Below are positions 1 through 7,242 of a stretch of 31,497 bases of DNA, one piece after another. The stretch comes from a virus. A program made the translations under genes and the position numbers. Below the pieces are notes generated by a model. That model searched no databases. It had not been told where the DNA came from and worked only from the letters and a program-made list of their open reading frames with translations. Location: positions 1 through 31,497 of IMG/VR virus record IMGVR_UViG_3300023184_000366; one strand, 5' to 3'. Every line of letters starts with the position of its first letter. Position 1 is the first letter of the stretch.

Positions 1-2
1 CG

Positions 3-533
3 CTGACAACCAGTATTGGTCTAAAAGCACCTTTGGCTAGCCCAACTTTTACGGGTACTGTTTCAGGTATCACTAAAACTATGGTTGGTTTAGGGTCTGT
101 AGATAATACAGCCGATACTGCAAAACCTGTTTCAACTGCTCAACAGACTGCATTGGACCTGAAAGCAAATCTTGCTTCACCAACTTTTACTGGTACACCA
201 ACTCTCCCTACAGGCACCATTGCTACTACTCAAACTGCTGCGGATAGTTCTACCAAAGTTGCTACAACCGAATTTGTTACTACTGCAAACAACCTAAAGG
301 CAAACATTGCCAGCCCAACATTCACTGGAACCGTCACAATCCCTGCTGGCGCTTCAATTTCGGGTTTTGCACCACTTGCCTCACCAACATTTACGGGTAC
401 ACCAACTCTGCCAACTGACACTATCGCCACAACACAGAGCGCATCCAACAATAGTACGGCGGTTGCTACAACGGCGTTTGTCACCACGGGAATCCGTGAT
501 AGTCTACTTAAACTTTACATGGAGGTTATTTAA
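3..533 (+). CDS. Tail fibre protein, C-terminal part (5' end outside window)
   Basis: The reading frame is open from the first bases of the window, so the true start lies upstream. The protein has the low-complexity Thr/Ala/Ser/Pro composition of phage tail-fibre shafts. The motif ASPTFTG occurs four times. A 38-residue unit beginning LASPTFTGTPTLP and ending near VATT-FVTT occurs twice, encoded at about 171-284 and 375-488, with sequence changes between copies. Such repeats are known from phage fibre shafts and usually form trimeric beta-structure. The stop overlaps the next start (TAATG), which suggests translational coupling with the following structural genes. There is no recognisable receptor-binding tip domain; the chain ends in a short helical-looking tail (RDSLLKLYMEVI). 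It probably acts in host attachment at the tail or baseplate, but I cannot say whether it is a long, short or side fibre. Confidence 0.8.
   Translation: MTTSIGLKAPLASPTFTGTVSGITKTMVGLGSVDNTADTAKPVSTAQQTALDLKANLASPTFTGTPTLPTGTIATTQTAADSSTKVATTEFVTTANNLKANIASPTFTGTVTIPAGASISGFAPLASPTFTGTPTLPTDTIATTQSASNNSTAVATTAFVTTGIRDSLLKLYMEVI
171..488 (+). repeat. Two diverged copies of a 38-residue fibre-shaft repeat
   Basis: The unit at about 171-284 and the unit at about 375-488 both encode LASPTFTGTPTLPT followed by TIATTQ and VATT-FVTT. They are separated by a shorter segment that carries another ASPTFTG. Third-position differences between the copies show this is an old duplication rather than an assembly artefact. 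Confidence 0.75.
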
Positions 534-895
534 TGGCATTTACACAAAAGCGTCTTGCGGGACCAACCCAATTGACAACAACGTCTTCTACGGTGTTGTA
601 CACAACACCAATTAGCACTACGACAATTGTTAAGCAAATTGTGCTCTGTAACACCACTGCTAGTGCTGTGACAGTGACTTTGGTGCTGAAGCCACTAAAC
701 GTGGCACAGGCAACCACACAAAACTTCCTTACGGCCCTGTCATTGGCTGCTAACGAAACAGTTATGATGTCTACGTCATTGGTGCTCAACAACAGTGGAG
801 CAGCCGCAAGTGCTACCACTAGTGATCAAATTATTGGATACGCCAGCGCAAACAGTGCTGTAAACATCATCCTCACAGGTATTGAGGAGGCGTAG
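533..895 (+). CDS. Small beta-rich structural protein of the fibre cluster
   Basis: The protein has 120 residues and its ATG overlaps the preceding stop (TAATG). It is rich in Thr, Val, Ala and Ser with alternating hydrophobic positions, including strand-like segments around residues 38-52 (VKQIVLCNTTASAVT) and 72-85. This suggests a single beta-sandwich domain. There is no signal peptide or membrane segment. Its position between a fibre-shaft gene and two glycine-rich adhesin-like genes, and its coupling to both neighbours, suggest a virion component such as a fibre-tip or adaptor protein. I do not recognise a family from the sequence alone. It ends with GAGGAGG near its 3' end, which serves as the ribosome-binding site of the next gene. 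Confidence 0.6.
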   Translation: MAFTQKRLAGPTQLTTTSSTVLYTTPISTTTIVKQIVLCNTTASAVTVTLVLKPLNVAQATTQNFLTALSLAANETVMMSTSLVLNNSGAAASATTSDQIIGYASANSAVNIILTGIEEA

Positions 896-1629
896 TGGCA
901 TCTTTCGTTCGGATGAACGGAACTGGAATATCAACGGCTGAAGGAACTTCATCCATTTCCAGCGCATTGGTTGCTACCGCAACGTATCTGAACCTTCCTG
1001 ACCCTGTTTACGGAACTGGTATTGATGGTGATGCCACAATTTCGGTTAATACCACATTGACTACCGACAAGTTTTATAACAACCTAACAATAAACGACAG
1101 CATTACATTAAATTGTGGTGGTTACAGAGTGTTTGTTAAAGGAACACTGACTCTTGGATCTGGTGCAATTATTGGGTATACAACAGGTCAATCCACTGCT
1201 GGGTCCATTGCACAAGGTGGTGCAGCAACAACGGCTGTCATACATAGTCTTGGTGGTGCCAGCGCTTCACAAACTGCTACAGCACCAGTGGCTGGACTTG
1301 GTGGTTCTGCTTATTATCAACAACCATTACAAGCAATTAAGGGGTGGGCGGTCTCAGCATCAACAACGACACCTACATTCCTTCGTGGTGGTGCAGGTGG
1401 TGCATCGGGAGCAGGTGGCGGTGTAGTTATTATTGCTGCTCGTTACATTACAGTATCTTCAGGTACTGCTTATTTTAAAGCACCAGGAACTTCTGGTTCT
1501 GGTGGCGGTGGCGGTGGCGTAATCTTGATTGTGTCATCAGCATCAGTGCTTAACGCAGGCGTATCCACAGATGTCACTGGCGGAACGTCCTGCACAAGCG
1601 GAACTGTTAACTACATGCAGGTAGCCTGA
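895..1629 (+). CDS. Glycine-rich tail-tip/adhesin-like protein, short paralogue
   Basis: This 244-residue protein starts at a GTG that overlaps the previous TAG; GAGGAGG at 884-890 supports the start. Residues about 40-90 form a beta-rich domain (motifs YGTGIDGD, FYNNLT, SITL, FVKGTLTL) that aligns by eye with the same region of the next gene, so the two are paralogues. Residues about 165-215 hold glycine clusters (GGAGGASGAGGG and a run of six Gly) alternating with VVIIAARYI and VILIVSS strands. This pattern resembles phage glycine-rich receptor-binding domains, in which polyglycine helices pack side by side. It lacks the long collagen-like and His-rich insertion of its paralogue. A tail adhesin role is inferred from composition and neighbours. 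Confidence 0.65.
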   Translation: MASFVRMNGTGISTAEGTSSISSALVATATYLNLPDPVYGTGIDGDATISVNTTLTTDKFYNNLTINDSITLNCGGYRVFVKGTLTLGSGAIIGYTTGQSTAGSIAQGGAATTAVIHSLGGASASQTATAPVAGLGGSAYYQQPLQAIKGWAVSASTTTPTFLRGGAGGASGAGGGVVIIAARYITVSSGTAYFKAPGTSGSGGGGGGVILIVSSASVLNAGVSTDVTGGTSCTSGTVNYMQVA

Positions 1630-1630
1630 A

Positions 1631-2890
1631 ATGGCTGGACTAAGTAGATTTAAATCCGCACTAGTTCAAAAAACTGGAACAGACAAGGTTTTTGGCAACG
1701 GTCTGGACGGAACAGTAGTTGTCTCCACAAATACATCGTTATCTCGTGATATGTATTACGAAGCACTAACGGTAAACAGTTCCATTACTTTATTTACAAA
1801 TGGATTTAAAATCTTTGTAAAAAATACATTAACAAATAATGGCACTGTTGGTATGCCTGCTGGAACAAGCATGACAACAGGAGTGCTTGCTGGTTCGGTG
1901 ATGACACGCCTTGGCGCAAGTGATGGGTATGATGCAGCACAGTCAATTGGTACAGGTGGCTCATTGGCTATTGGCGCAGTTAAAGATTATGAAGCCCTTG
2001 TATATGGTGTCTATCAATCATCTAGCACATTAAATCGCTGGTTCGTGGGTGCACCTGGTAGTGATGGTGCTGACGGAACAGATGGTGCCGCTGGAAATGC
2101 TGGCGCTGCTGGAACTGCAAATGCTGGAGCGGCGGGTTCGGGCGGGGGTTCGGGCGCAGGTAATCCTGGAACGGCAGGAACTGGCGGTGCGGCGGGTTCG
2201 GGCGGTGCCAAAGGAACCAAGGGGACACATGGAGTAGGTGGAGGCTCCGTAGTTGTTGTTGCTAAGACCATTGTTGGTTCGGGTACTTTTGTTAGTGTTG
2301 GAACGTCTGGAACAAGTGGCAATCCTGGAGCAGGTGGCAATCCTGGTGGTAGTGGAAACGCTGGTACAGCAGGAAACGCTGGTACAAGTATTGGTGCAGC
2401 CAACCATGCAAACCCTGATGGTCACGCACACACATCTGCTCATAACCCAGGTGGTCACAACCCAGGTGGAACCGCTGGTGCCCACAACCCCGATGTAGCG
2501 GCACACCAAGCGTCACACCACACGGGAGGCAACTGTTCAGCGCATACTAAGTATGGTTGTAACGGACACCACCCTGGACACCATAACCCTGGACACCACT
2601 ACCACCACAGTGGAAGTATTTACTATCATTCACACCCTGGAAATGCACACCCTGGGAATGTTTACTATCATACCCACACGCACCCAACTCCAGCCACACA
2701 TAACCCTGCTTATCCAGGTGGAGCAGGTGGAACTGCAAATGCTGGGGGTTCGGGCAATGCTGGGGGTTCAGGAAACCCTGGTAGTGAAGGTAATCCTGGT
2801 AGTGCAGGCGCACTAATTGTGATGACTCGTAGTTTAAGCACACATGTTGCATCATCCGCTACAACACTTGTGCAAGATTTAGATAACTAA
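1631..2890 (+). CDS. Collagen-like, histidine-rich adhesin (long paralogue)
   Basis: This 419-residue protein starts one base after the preceding stop. Residues 20-70 (FGNGLDG, YYEALTVNSSITL, FVKNTL) match the N-terminal domain of the preceding gene. Collagen-type Gly-X-Y triplets follow at residues 140-163, 177-203, 224-253 and 372-393. Proline sits in the Y position in six of them (P142, P179, P232, P238, P383, P389), mostly as Gly-Asn-Pro. Residues 259-357 contain 25 histidines, two cysteines (302, 310) and repeated NPG, HPGN and YYH motifs. The last 25 residues resume an ordinary sequence (LIVMTRSLS). His pairs in phage fibres are known to bind metal ions, and Gly-X-Y tracts form collagen-like triple helices in other phages. 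Receptor binding is the likely role. The 2OG oxygenases that follow are candidate modifiers of its prolines. Confidence 0.7.
   Translation: MAGLSRFKSALVQKTGTDKVFGNGLDGTVVVSTNTSLSRDMYYEALTVNSSITLFTNGFKIFVKNTLTNNGTVGMPAGTSMTTGVLAGSVMTRLGASDGYDAAQSIGTGGSLAIGAVKDYEALVYGVYQSSSTLNRWFVGAPGSDGADGTDGAAGNAGAAGTANAGAAGSGGGSGAGNPGTAGTGGAAGSGGAKGTKGTHGVGGGSVVVVAKTIVGSGTFVSVGTSGTSGNPGAGGNPGGSGNAGTAGNAGTSIGAANHANPDGHAHTSAHNPGGHNPGGTAGAHNPDVAAHQASHHTGGNCSAHTKYGCNGHHPGHHNPGHHYHHSGSIYYHSHPGNAHPGNVYYHTHTHPTPATHNPAYPGGAGGTANAGGSGNAGGSGNPGSEGNPGSAGALIVMTRSLSTHVASSATTLVQDLDN
2048..2809 (+). repeat. Gly-X-Y and His-rich coding repeats inside the adhesin
   Basis: Nucleotide-level repetition encodes Gly-X-Y triplets (about 2048-2239, 2300-2389 and 2744-2809) around a histidine-rich block (about 2405-2701) with recurring cataaccc, cacaaccc and caccctgg words. 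Such DNA is prone to slippage and length change. Confidence 0.8.
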
Positions 2891-2899
2891 GGAATACTG

Positions 2900-2905
2900 T
2901 ATAAT
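2900..2905 (+). promoter_or_regulatory. Candidate -10 box TATAAT at the head of the accessory island
   Basis: TGTATAAT lies 10 bases after the adhesin stop and overlaps an ATG at 2904. Transcription starting about 7 bases downstream would place AGGAG (near 2940-2944) and the ATG at 2952 in a normal leader. The -35 is weak (TTTAGA at 2878, 16-base spacer). Confidence 0.4.
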
Positions 2906-2951
2906 GTCTTATCGTCGCAATGATAACCCCACCAATTCAGGAGAACTTTTT

Positions 2952-3188
2952 ATGGCTTATGGCTTTAGTACTTTAGATGCAAATGACCTAGTTGAAGCAA
3001 AGGCACGAGTCAAATATCAACTTGAGCGAGACCTTTATGATGCAGCACTTAAACTACAACAAGACCCAGCAACCTTTGACTACGAGGATCTTGTTGTTCC
3101 CGAAAACGCTGAAACGGACCCGTTGTACGCCTATAAACTAAGTCTTAAGACCATTTGGAATCAGATTAAGTGGCTGGAAACTATTTAA
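2952..3188 (+). CDS. Small helical protein of unknown function
   Basis: I chose the ATG at 2952 (78 residues) because AGGAGA lies 8 bases upstream. The in-frame ATG at 2904 would overlap a TATAAT box and has no clear ribosome-binding site, but a 94-residue product cannot be excluded. The sequence is mostly amphipathic helix (LVEAKARVKYQLERDLYDAA near residues 13-32, and a C-terminal LKTIWNQIKWLETI). There is no cysteine cluster, signal peptide or membrane segment. It is the first gene of the oxygenase/halogenase island and may be a small virion or regulatory protein. I do not recognise a family. Confidence 0.6.
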   Translation: MAYGFSTLDANDLVEAKARVKYQLERDLYDAALKLQQDPATFDYEDLVVPENAETDPLYAYKLSLKTIWNQIKWLETI

Positions 3189-3201
3189 GTTGTGCATAAC
3201 T

Positions 3202-3220
3202 GTGCTACGTTTAGTAGCAC
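3202..3220 (+). promoter_or_regulatory. 7-bp stem-loop in the leader of the first oxygenase gene
   Basis: GTGCTAC pairs with GTAGCAC around a GTTTA loop. It lies in the 50-base gap before the ATG at 3239, upstream of AGGAG at 3227. No T-run follows, so it is more likely an RNA structure or operator than an intrinsic terminator. Confidence 0.45.
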
Positions 3221-3238
3221 TAACATAGGAGAAACAAA

Positions 3239-3844
3239 ATGAAACCAATTGATTTGGGCAACTGTGTATACCTGTATGAGAATGCTTTTGCCCCAGGCAA
3301 CTTTGTAAACTTATTAGAAGAAGAGTGCAAGAACGATTGGGGATACCTATCATGGTTTAGGACACTTGTAGGTTCTGGCGATAACTTAAGGGCAGACAAC
3401 TACCGTTCTTCTTTGGGATGTGAACTGGCTCCACTGAATGTTCCCGAATCAGAAGTCTCAGTTGACCGTTTACTTCCTGTTCGTAGTGCTTGGGATAAGA
3501 TTAGGACTGACACAGATAAGGCTGTGTGGCATTACAGGAACGAACATGCACTTAACTTAGCCAAAGATGAGGGTTACCGTGTTCTTAAGTACGGACGGGG
3601 TGCGGAGTACCGTGGTCACGTTGACCATCACCCATCCAATCAGCGTGTTCTTAGTGTTATTGGGTATCTTAATGATGGCTACGCAGGTGGAGAATTAGTG
3701 TTTCCACTGTTAGATATAACAGTTAAACCGAAGGCTGGGGCAGTTTTGCTATTTCCATCTAATTTTCCTTATTACCACTATGCAAACTCTGTGGGAGATA
3801 TTTCAGACGAAATTAAGTATGCATTCGTTTCATGGTTTGTTTGA
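3239..3844 (+). CDS. 2-oxoglutarate/Fe(II) oxygenase, prolyl 4-hydroxylase-like
   Basis: This 201-residue protein has AGGAG 8 bases before its ATG. Its C-terminal half shows the double-stranded beta-helix core of prolyl 4-hydroxylase-like oxygenases. GHVDHH contains the iron ligands H127 and D129, GGELVFP is at 150-156, GAVLLFPS is at 167-174, the distal histidine is H180 (YYHYA), and K193 in EIKYAFVSWF is the probable 2-oxoglutarate anchor. The family hydroxylates proline or other side chains using O2, 2-oxoglutarate and Fe(II). Such genes are known in aquatic phages, often near tail-fibre genes. The substrate is not visible in the sequence; the collagen-like adhesin just upstream is the attractive candidate. 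The halogenase ATG follows its TGA by one base, implying coupled expression. Confidence 0.85.
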   Translation: MKPIDLGNCVYLYENAFAPGNFVNLLEEECKNDWGYLSWFRTLVGSGDNLRADNYRSSLGCELAPLNVPESEVSVDRLLPVRSAWDKIRTDTDKAVWHYRNEHALNLAKDEGYRVLKYGRGAEYRGHVDHHPSNQRVLSVIGYLNDGYAGGELVFPLLDITVKPKAGAVLLFPSNFPYYHYANSVGDISDEIKYAFVSWFV

Positions 3845-3845
3845 T

Positions 3846-5315
3846 ATGCAAAAGCACGTTTGTATTGTTGGATCAGGAACTGCTGGGTTAATTACAGCCA
3901 TAATGCTTCGTGGAATGTTTCCACTGTATAAAATAACGGTAGTATCTTCCTCTTCTATCGGAATCATTGGGGTTGGTGAAGGTTCCACCGAACATTGGAG
4001 ACAGGGATTTCAAACCCCATACAACATCAATGTTAATGAATTAGTTTCTGAATGTGCTGCTACACACAAGTATGGTATTAGGTTTGAGAATTGGACAAAC
4101 CATACGCCAGACTATTTTCATAGCGTAAGTCTCCCAGGAATGGGTCCTAATGACTTTGCAGCAAATTATGCGTTTTGTCTTGAAAACAATAGATTGCTAA
4201 CAAGTTCAATGATATCCCACCTATACAACAACAACATAGTAAAAGTCACGGGCGCAAATCAACACGATTCTGTAAACCAGTTTCACTTTGACACTAATAA
4301 ATTAAATAATTATCTTACAGTTGTTGCTAAAACAAGGGATGTTACATTTATTGATGACGAAGTTACAAATGTAAAACAAGACACAGTTTCTGGTTTTATA
4401 ACTGAGGTTGGTTTAACCAAGAATGGCTCAATCCTTGCTGATTTCTTTGTAGATGCATCAGGCTTTAGAAGGGCCTTAATGTCTCAAATTGTAAAAGAAG
4501 ATGATTTTGTAAGTTACCGAAAGTACCTTCCAACAGATTCTGCGGCGGTGTTCCAAACAGAGTCAGATCCTTCTGGTGAAATCCGACCATACACCCGTGC
4601 ACGAGCCTTGTCTAGTGGATGGGTGTTTGAAATACCTACGCAGGAAAGACGTGGAAACGGGTACATTTATGCATCTGACTTTTGCTCCGATGATCAAGCG
4701 GTCAAAGAAGTATCGGATCTTATTGGAAAAGAACTTACCCCAAGAATTATTAAATTTAAGTCTGGTTATTATAAGCAGGGCTTAAAACACAATTGTGTGG
4801 CAGTAGGACTGGCGGGTTCGTTTGTAGAACCTTTAGAAGCAACCTCTATCTCTACAACCATTCAACAAGCGAGAATGATTGGGCAATTACTTCCTACCTT
4901 TAATGAAGGAAGTAAGGCTCAAACAAAAGATTATAATAAGAAGTTTGCAGAACTAATGGACAACATTTTAGTTATGATTTCGTTGCATTACGTTTCTGAT
5001 AGAACCGATTCCGAAATGTGGAAAGCACAACAAAACGCTGAACTTCCTGAGACATTACAGAATCTTTTGGAATTGTGGAAAGAAAGAGTACCTTCTATAT
5101 TTGATTTTGCAGACACTGGGTATGGTCTATTTCATTCTGCACACTTGTGGCATGTTGCTCAAGGACAGGGAGTAATTAATCCCGAAGCGGCAACAACACA
5201 ACTCAATGCTTTTGGCTCAAGGGATTGGGCAGCAGGGGCACTGGCTAACTTTAAAAGTGAACAAGTAAAAAATGGATTGGTGGATCATGGGTCTATTTTC
5301 AAACAAAAAAAGTAA
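3846..5315 (+). CDS. Flavin-dependent halogenase (tryptophan halogenase family)
   Basis: This 489-residue protein starts at the ATG one base after the upstream stop. The frame is open 22 codons further up, but that part only overlaps the oxygenase gene. The FAD-binding GxGxxG is at VGSGTAG (9-14). GVGEGSTE follows at 42-49 and HKYGIRFENW at 74-83, where K75 aligns with the catalytic lysine of PrnA-type halogenases. DASGFRR is at 203-209, GWVFEIP at 258-264 (the family's WxWxIP motif in a variant form) and GSFVEPLEATS at 324-334. Family enzymes use FADH2, O2 and halide to make hypohalous acid that halogenates an aromatic substrate; a reductase supplies FADH2. No flavin reductase gene is seen here, so the host would provide it. 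Related halogenases occur in cyanophages. The substrate is unknown and could be a protein or a small molecule. Confidence 0.85.
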   Translation: MQKHVCIVGSGTAGLITAIMLRGMFPLYKITVVSSSSIGIIGVGEGSTEHWRQGFQTPYNINVNELVSECAATHKYGIRFENWTNHTPDYFHSVSLPGMGPNDFAANYAFCLENNRLLTSSMISHLYNNNIVKVTGANQHDSVNQFHFDTNKLNNYLTVVAKTRDVTFIDDEVTNVKQDTVSGFITEVGLTKNGSILADFFVDASGFRRALMSQIVKEDDFVSYRKYLPTDSAAVFQTESDPSGEIRPYTRARALSSGWVFEIPTQERRGNGYIYASDFCSDDQAVKEVSDLIGKELTPRIIKFKSGYYKQGLKHNCVAVGLAGSFVEPLEATSISTTIQQARMIGQLLPTFNEGSKAQTKDYNKKFAELMDNILVMISLHYVSDRTDSEMWKAQQNAELPETLQNLLELWKERVPSIFDFADTGYGLFHSAHLWHVAQGQGVINPEAATTQLNAFGSRDWAAGALANFKSEQVKNGLVDHGSIFKQKK

Positions 5316-6144
5316 CGAAAATGTTACGATTAAGGCCGACATCTGGGAAGGCTTACCAATACCAAAGAAGCATGAATTGTTGGCTATTCCTTTATCCAAC
5401 ACCTTGTGGCACCCAAAAGTAGCCCTTTACAAAAATAACAAGAAAACACCTGATTGGTTTAAAGAAGTTGCTACTGGGGAATTGGGATTGCGAAGATGTT
5501 ATGGTCTTGCAGATTATATGCGTACTGGGTATACCATTCCGTTGTGGGCACAATTAGACGTTCGGGAACCAATTTCAAAGTTAAATGCAAGTTGGGACGC
5601 TCGTTTTAATACTCCATCTTATTTGGTTGAACCACTAGACAATCAGGCGTATGAACAACTCATAAGCAAAGCAAACGTAGATCGTAATCAATTTGGGTAT
5701 GACCAAGCAGGGGAATGTCCCGTAGCAGCAATGAAGCAAAGGAAAAAGTCAGATTACCTAAAATTGCAAAACCCGTGGTTGATTAAGACAGCACCAGGTT
5801 ATTCGTCCTTATTTATAGCGCCGCAATGGGAACCCAACAGTAATTATTCTGTAATGGCTGGCGTTGTTCATACAGACTATTACCATCACTGCAACATCGT
5901 TTTGAATATTACGACAAATCAGCCCTTCTCTATTGACGAAGGAACACCAATGTTGCATGTTATTCCCTTTAAAAGAGAAAGCGCTTTAATCAAGAGTGAA
6001 TTGCTAAAGGGTGATGAATCCACCCACAAACTCCTTGACAAACTTGGGTTTGACAATATTGAACAAGGATACAACTGGAAAGGCGCTTACAAAAGAGAGC
6101 AATCCAGACACGATAAAGAATTGCGGGATATTGACAATGGATAG
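5287..6144 (+). CDS. Unknown protein of the oxygenase island, paralogue A
   Basis: The chosen ATG at 5287 (285 residues) has GGTGG just upstream. An ATG five codons earlier (5272) is possible. Both starts lie inside the end of the halogenase gene, so translation is coupled. The second half holds LFIAPQWEPNS, VVHTDYYHHCNIVLNI, and a glycine-centred turn followed by strands (EGTPMLHVIPFKRES). The same order of motifs occurs in the gene at 8248 (ASMTAPYFE, NIEFNLW, GDALCYIQFHTDRP). This suggests two diverged members of one family, probably beta-sandwich proteins, possibly related to DUF6065-type proteins. The His/Tyr/Asp-rich VHTDYYHHC could bind metal. The function is not known; co-transcription with a halogenase and oxygenases suggests a role in the same modification. 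Confidence 0.65.
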   Translation: MGLFSNKKSNENVTIKADIWEGLPIPKKHELLAIPLSNTLWHPKVALYKNNKKTPDWFKEVATGELGLRRCYGLADYMRTGYTIPLWAQLDVREPISKLNASWDARFNTPSYLVEPLDNQAYEQLISKANVDRNQFGYDQAGECPVAAMKQRKKSDYLKLQNPWLIKTAPGYSSLFIAPQWEPNSNYSVMAGVVHTDYYHHCNIVLNITTNQPFSIDEGTPMLHVIPFKRESALIKSELLKGDESTHKLLDKLGFDNIEQGYNWKGAYKREQSRHDKELRDIDNG

Positions 6145-6553
6145 GGTTATATATTGTCCTACGGAGGATCAATTAACTGAGGCTGAGGCACTGGCTAAAG
6201 AATGGCTATTGCCGATTCAAATTGGTGATTCTCCAAGAACTGAGAAGATTGATTTTAATAGAAAAGAAGTAATCGTTGTGACTGTTCCCGTTGATGTTGG
6301 GTTTGTTCCCGCATACTTTTCTGTTGAGATGTCTGTTCCATTTACTATTATGTATCTCAATGACTTTATGGATTGCTCATCTGTGTCTTTTCAGGTGTTT
6401 AGCAAAGACAACAGCAGCGTTGTCAAATCAGTCCGCCACGACAAGCACCGAATTGGTATTCCGTTAAGCATTGAAGTTTCTGGAGATTTTGTCCTAAAGT
6501 GCTTTGATGGTGATAATGTTTTGGATGAAATGACCATAAGCGTAAAACAATAG
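6137..6553 (+). CDS. Unknown beta-rich protein
   Basis: The frame is open from 6011, but the ATG at 6137 (138 residues, MDRVIYCPTEDQ) avoids a long overlap and overlaps the preceding gene by only 8 bases. After a short N-terminal segment mentioning a CPTEDQ turn, the protein consists of strand-like stretches (EVIVVTVPVDVGFVPAYFSVEM, FTIMYLNDF, DFVLKCFDGDNV) that read like an immunoglobulin-type or other beta-sandwich fold. No catalytic motif is visible. Context places it in the oxygenase island, between a paralogue-A gene and a 2OG oxygenase. It could be a structural or carrier protein. No family is recognised. Confidence 0.6.
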   Translation: MDRVIYCPTEDQLTEAEALAKEWLLPIQIGDSPRTEKIDFNRKEVIVVTVPVDVGFVPAYFSVEMSVPFTIMYLNDFMDCSSVSFQVFSKDNSSVVKSVRHDKHRIGIPLSIEVSGDFVLKCFDGDNVLDEMTISVKQ

Positions 6554-6561
6554 GAGAGTAG

Positions 6562-7239
6562 ATGCTTAACTTCGTGGGCGGTAAGTCTCACCACATTGCT
6601 GTCATAGACGACATTATTCCAAAAGAAGTATGCGTGGGAATAATTAATGAATGCAAGTACCACTACGACAAGTTATTTTATCCAGGACCAACCATTGGTG
6701 GTGTTCAGTCACATATTAAATCGTCTATGGATTTTGACTTTGGTTTTCGTGACTTAGCCGAAAAAGGTATTCCTGCTGAACCTTTTATGAATTATGAGGA
6801 GAAGATAACACATGCGTTGTATGGAGCACTTGCTTTGTATGTTGAGCAAATCCATGAGTTAAACGCTTTATGCCCACAACTGCTAGATACTGGGTATCGT
6901 GTACAGAATTACAAGCAAAGAACTAATTATTACAGACGACATTATGATGGCGCTCCGTGGAATAGTGGGTTACTCAATCAACGAGTTTTGGGAGTTGTGA
7001 TGTATCTCAACACAATTGAAGTTGGCGGTGGAACAGGGTTTCCAGAACATGATCTTGTGATACCTGCCAAGCAAGGTTCTATTGCGATATTCCCTGCTAG
7101 TTGGACACACCCACATATGGGCATGGTGCCAATATCAGAAGAAAAATGGATTATTAGCACATTTATGTACGCTAACCGAGATGAAGATATTCCTGCCACG
7201 CCCCCACAAACCATAGATCCAACTATCATCAAATTTTAA
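6562..7239 (+). CDS. 2-oxoglutarate/Fe(II) oxygenase, prolyl 4-hydroxylase-like (second)
   Basis: This 225-residue protein is preceded by AGGAG about 6 bases before the ATG. The core motifs are RRHYDG with iron ligands H127 and D129, VMYLNTIEVGGGTGFP (146-161) matching the family's YLN...GGxTxFP, GSIAIFPASW (172-181), a distal histidine at H183 or H185 (THPHMG), and K195 in EEKWIIST as the probable 2-oxoglutarate anchor. It is only distantly similar to the oxygenase at 3239, so it was probably acquired independently or diverged long ago. The likely reaction is proline (or related side-chain) hydroxylation. The active-site set is complete, so the enzyme is probably functional. Its substrate cannot be read from sequence. 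Confidence 0.85.
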   Translation: MLNFVGGKSHHIAVIDDIIPKEVCVGIINECKYHYDKLFYPGPTIGGVQSHIKSSMDFDFGFRDLAEKGIPAEPFMNYEEKITHALYGALALYVEQIHELNALCPQLLDTGYRVQNYKQRTNYYRRHYDGAPWNSGLLNQRVLGVVMYLNTIEVGGGTGFPEHDLVIPAKQGSIAIFPASWTHPHMGMVPISEEKWIISTFMYANRDEDIPATPPQTIDPTIIKF

Positions 7240-7242
7240 AAC

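Noticed and set aside
2014-2403. Long minus-strand Pro/Ala/Val-rich frame (129 residues)
   Set aside because: It is the mirror of the Gly-X-Y coding repeats; composition is simply the complement of glycine codons, and no start signal or neighbour supports it.
2030-2509. Minus-strand 159-residue frame rich in Cys, Ser and Thr
   Set aside because: Another shadow of the repetitive adhesin gene; all supported genes lie on the + strand.
3780-3845. Upstream extension of the halogenase frame
   Set aside because: It overlaps the oxygenase gene fully and puts 22 unrelated residues before the FAD-binding motif; the ATG at 3846 fits better.
3846-5315. Halogenase island as a host antibiotic-biosynthesis fragment
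   Set aside because: No peptide synthetase, polyketide or flavin reductase genes; the genes are embedded in phage structural genes on the same strand with coupled starts.
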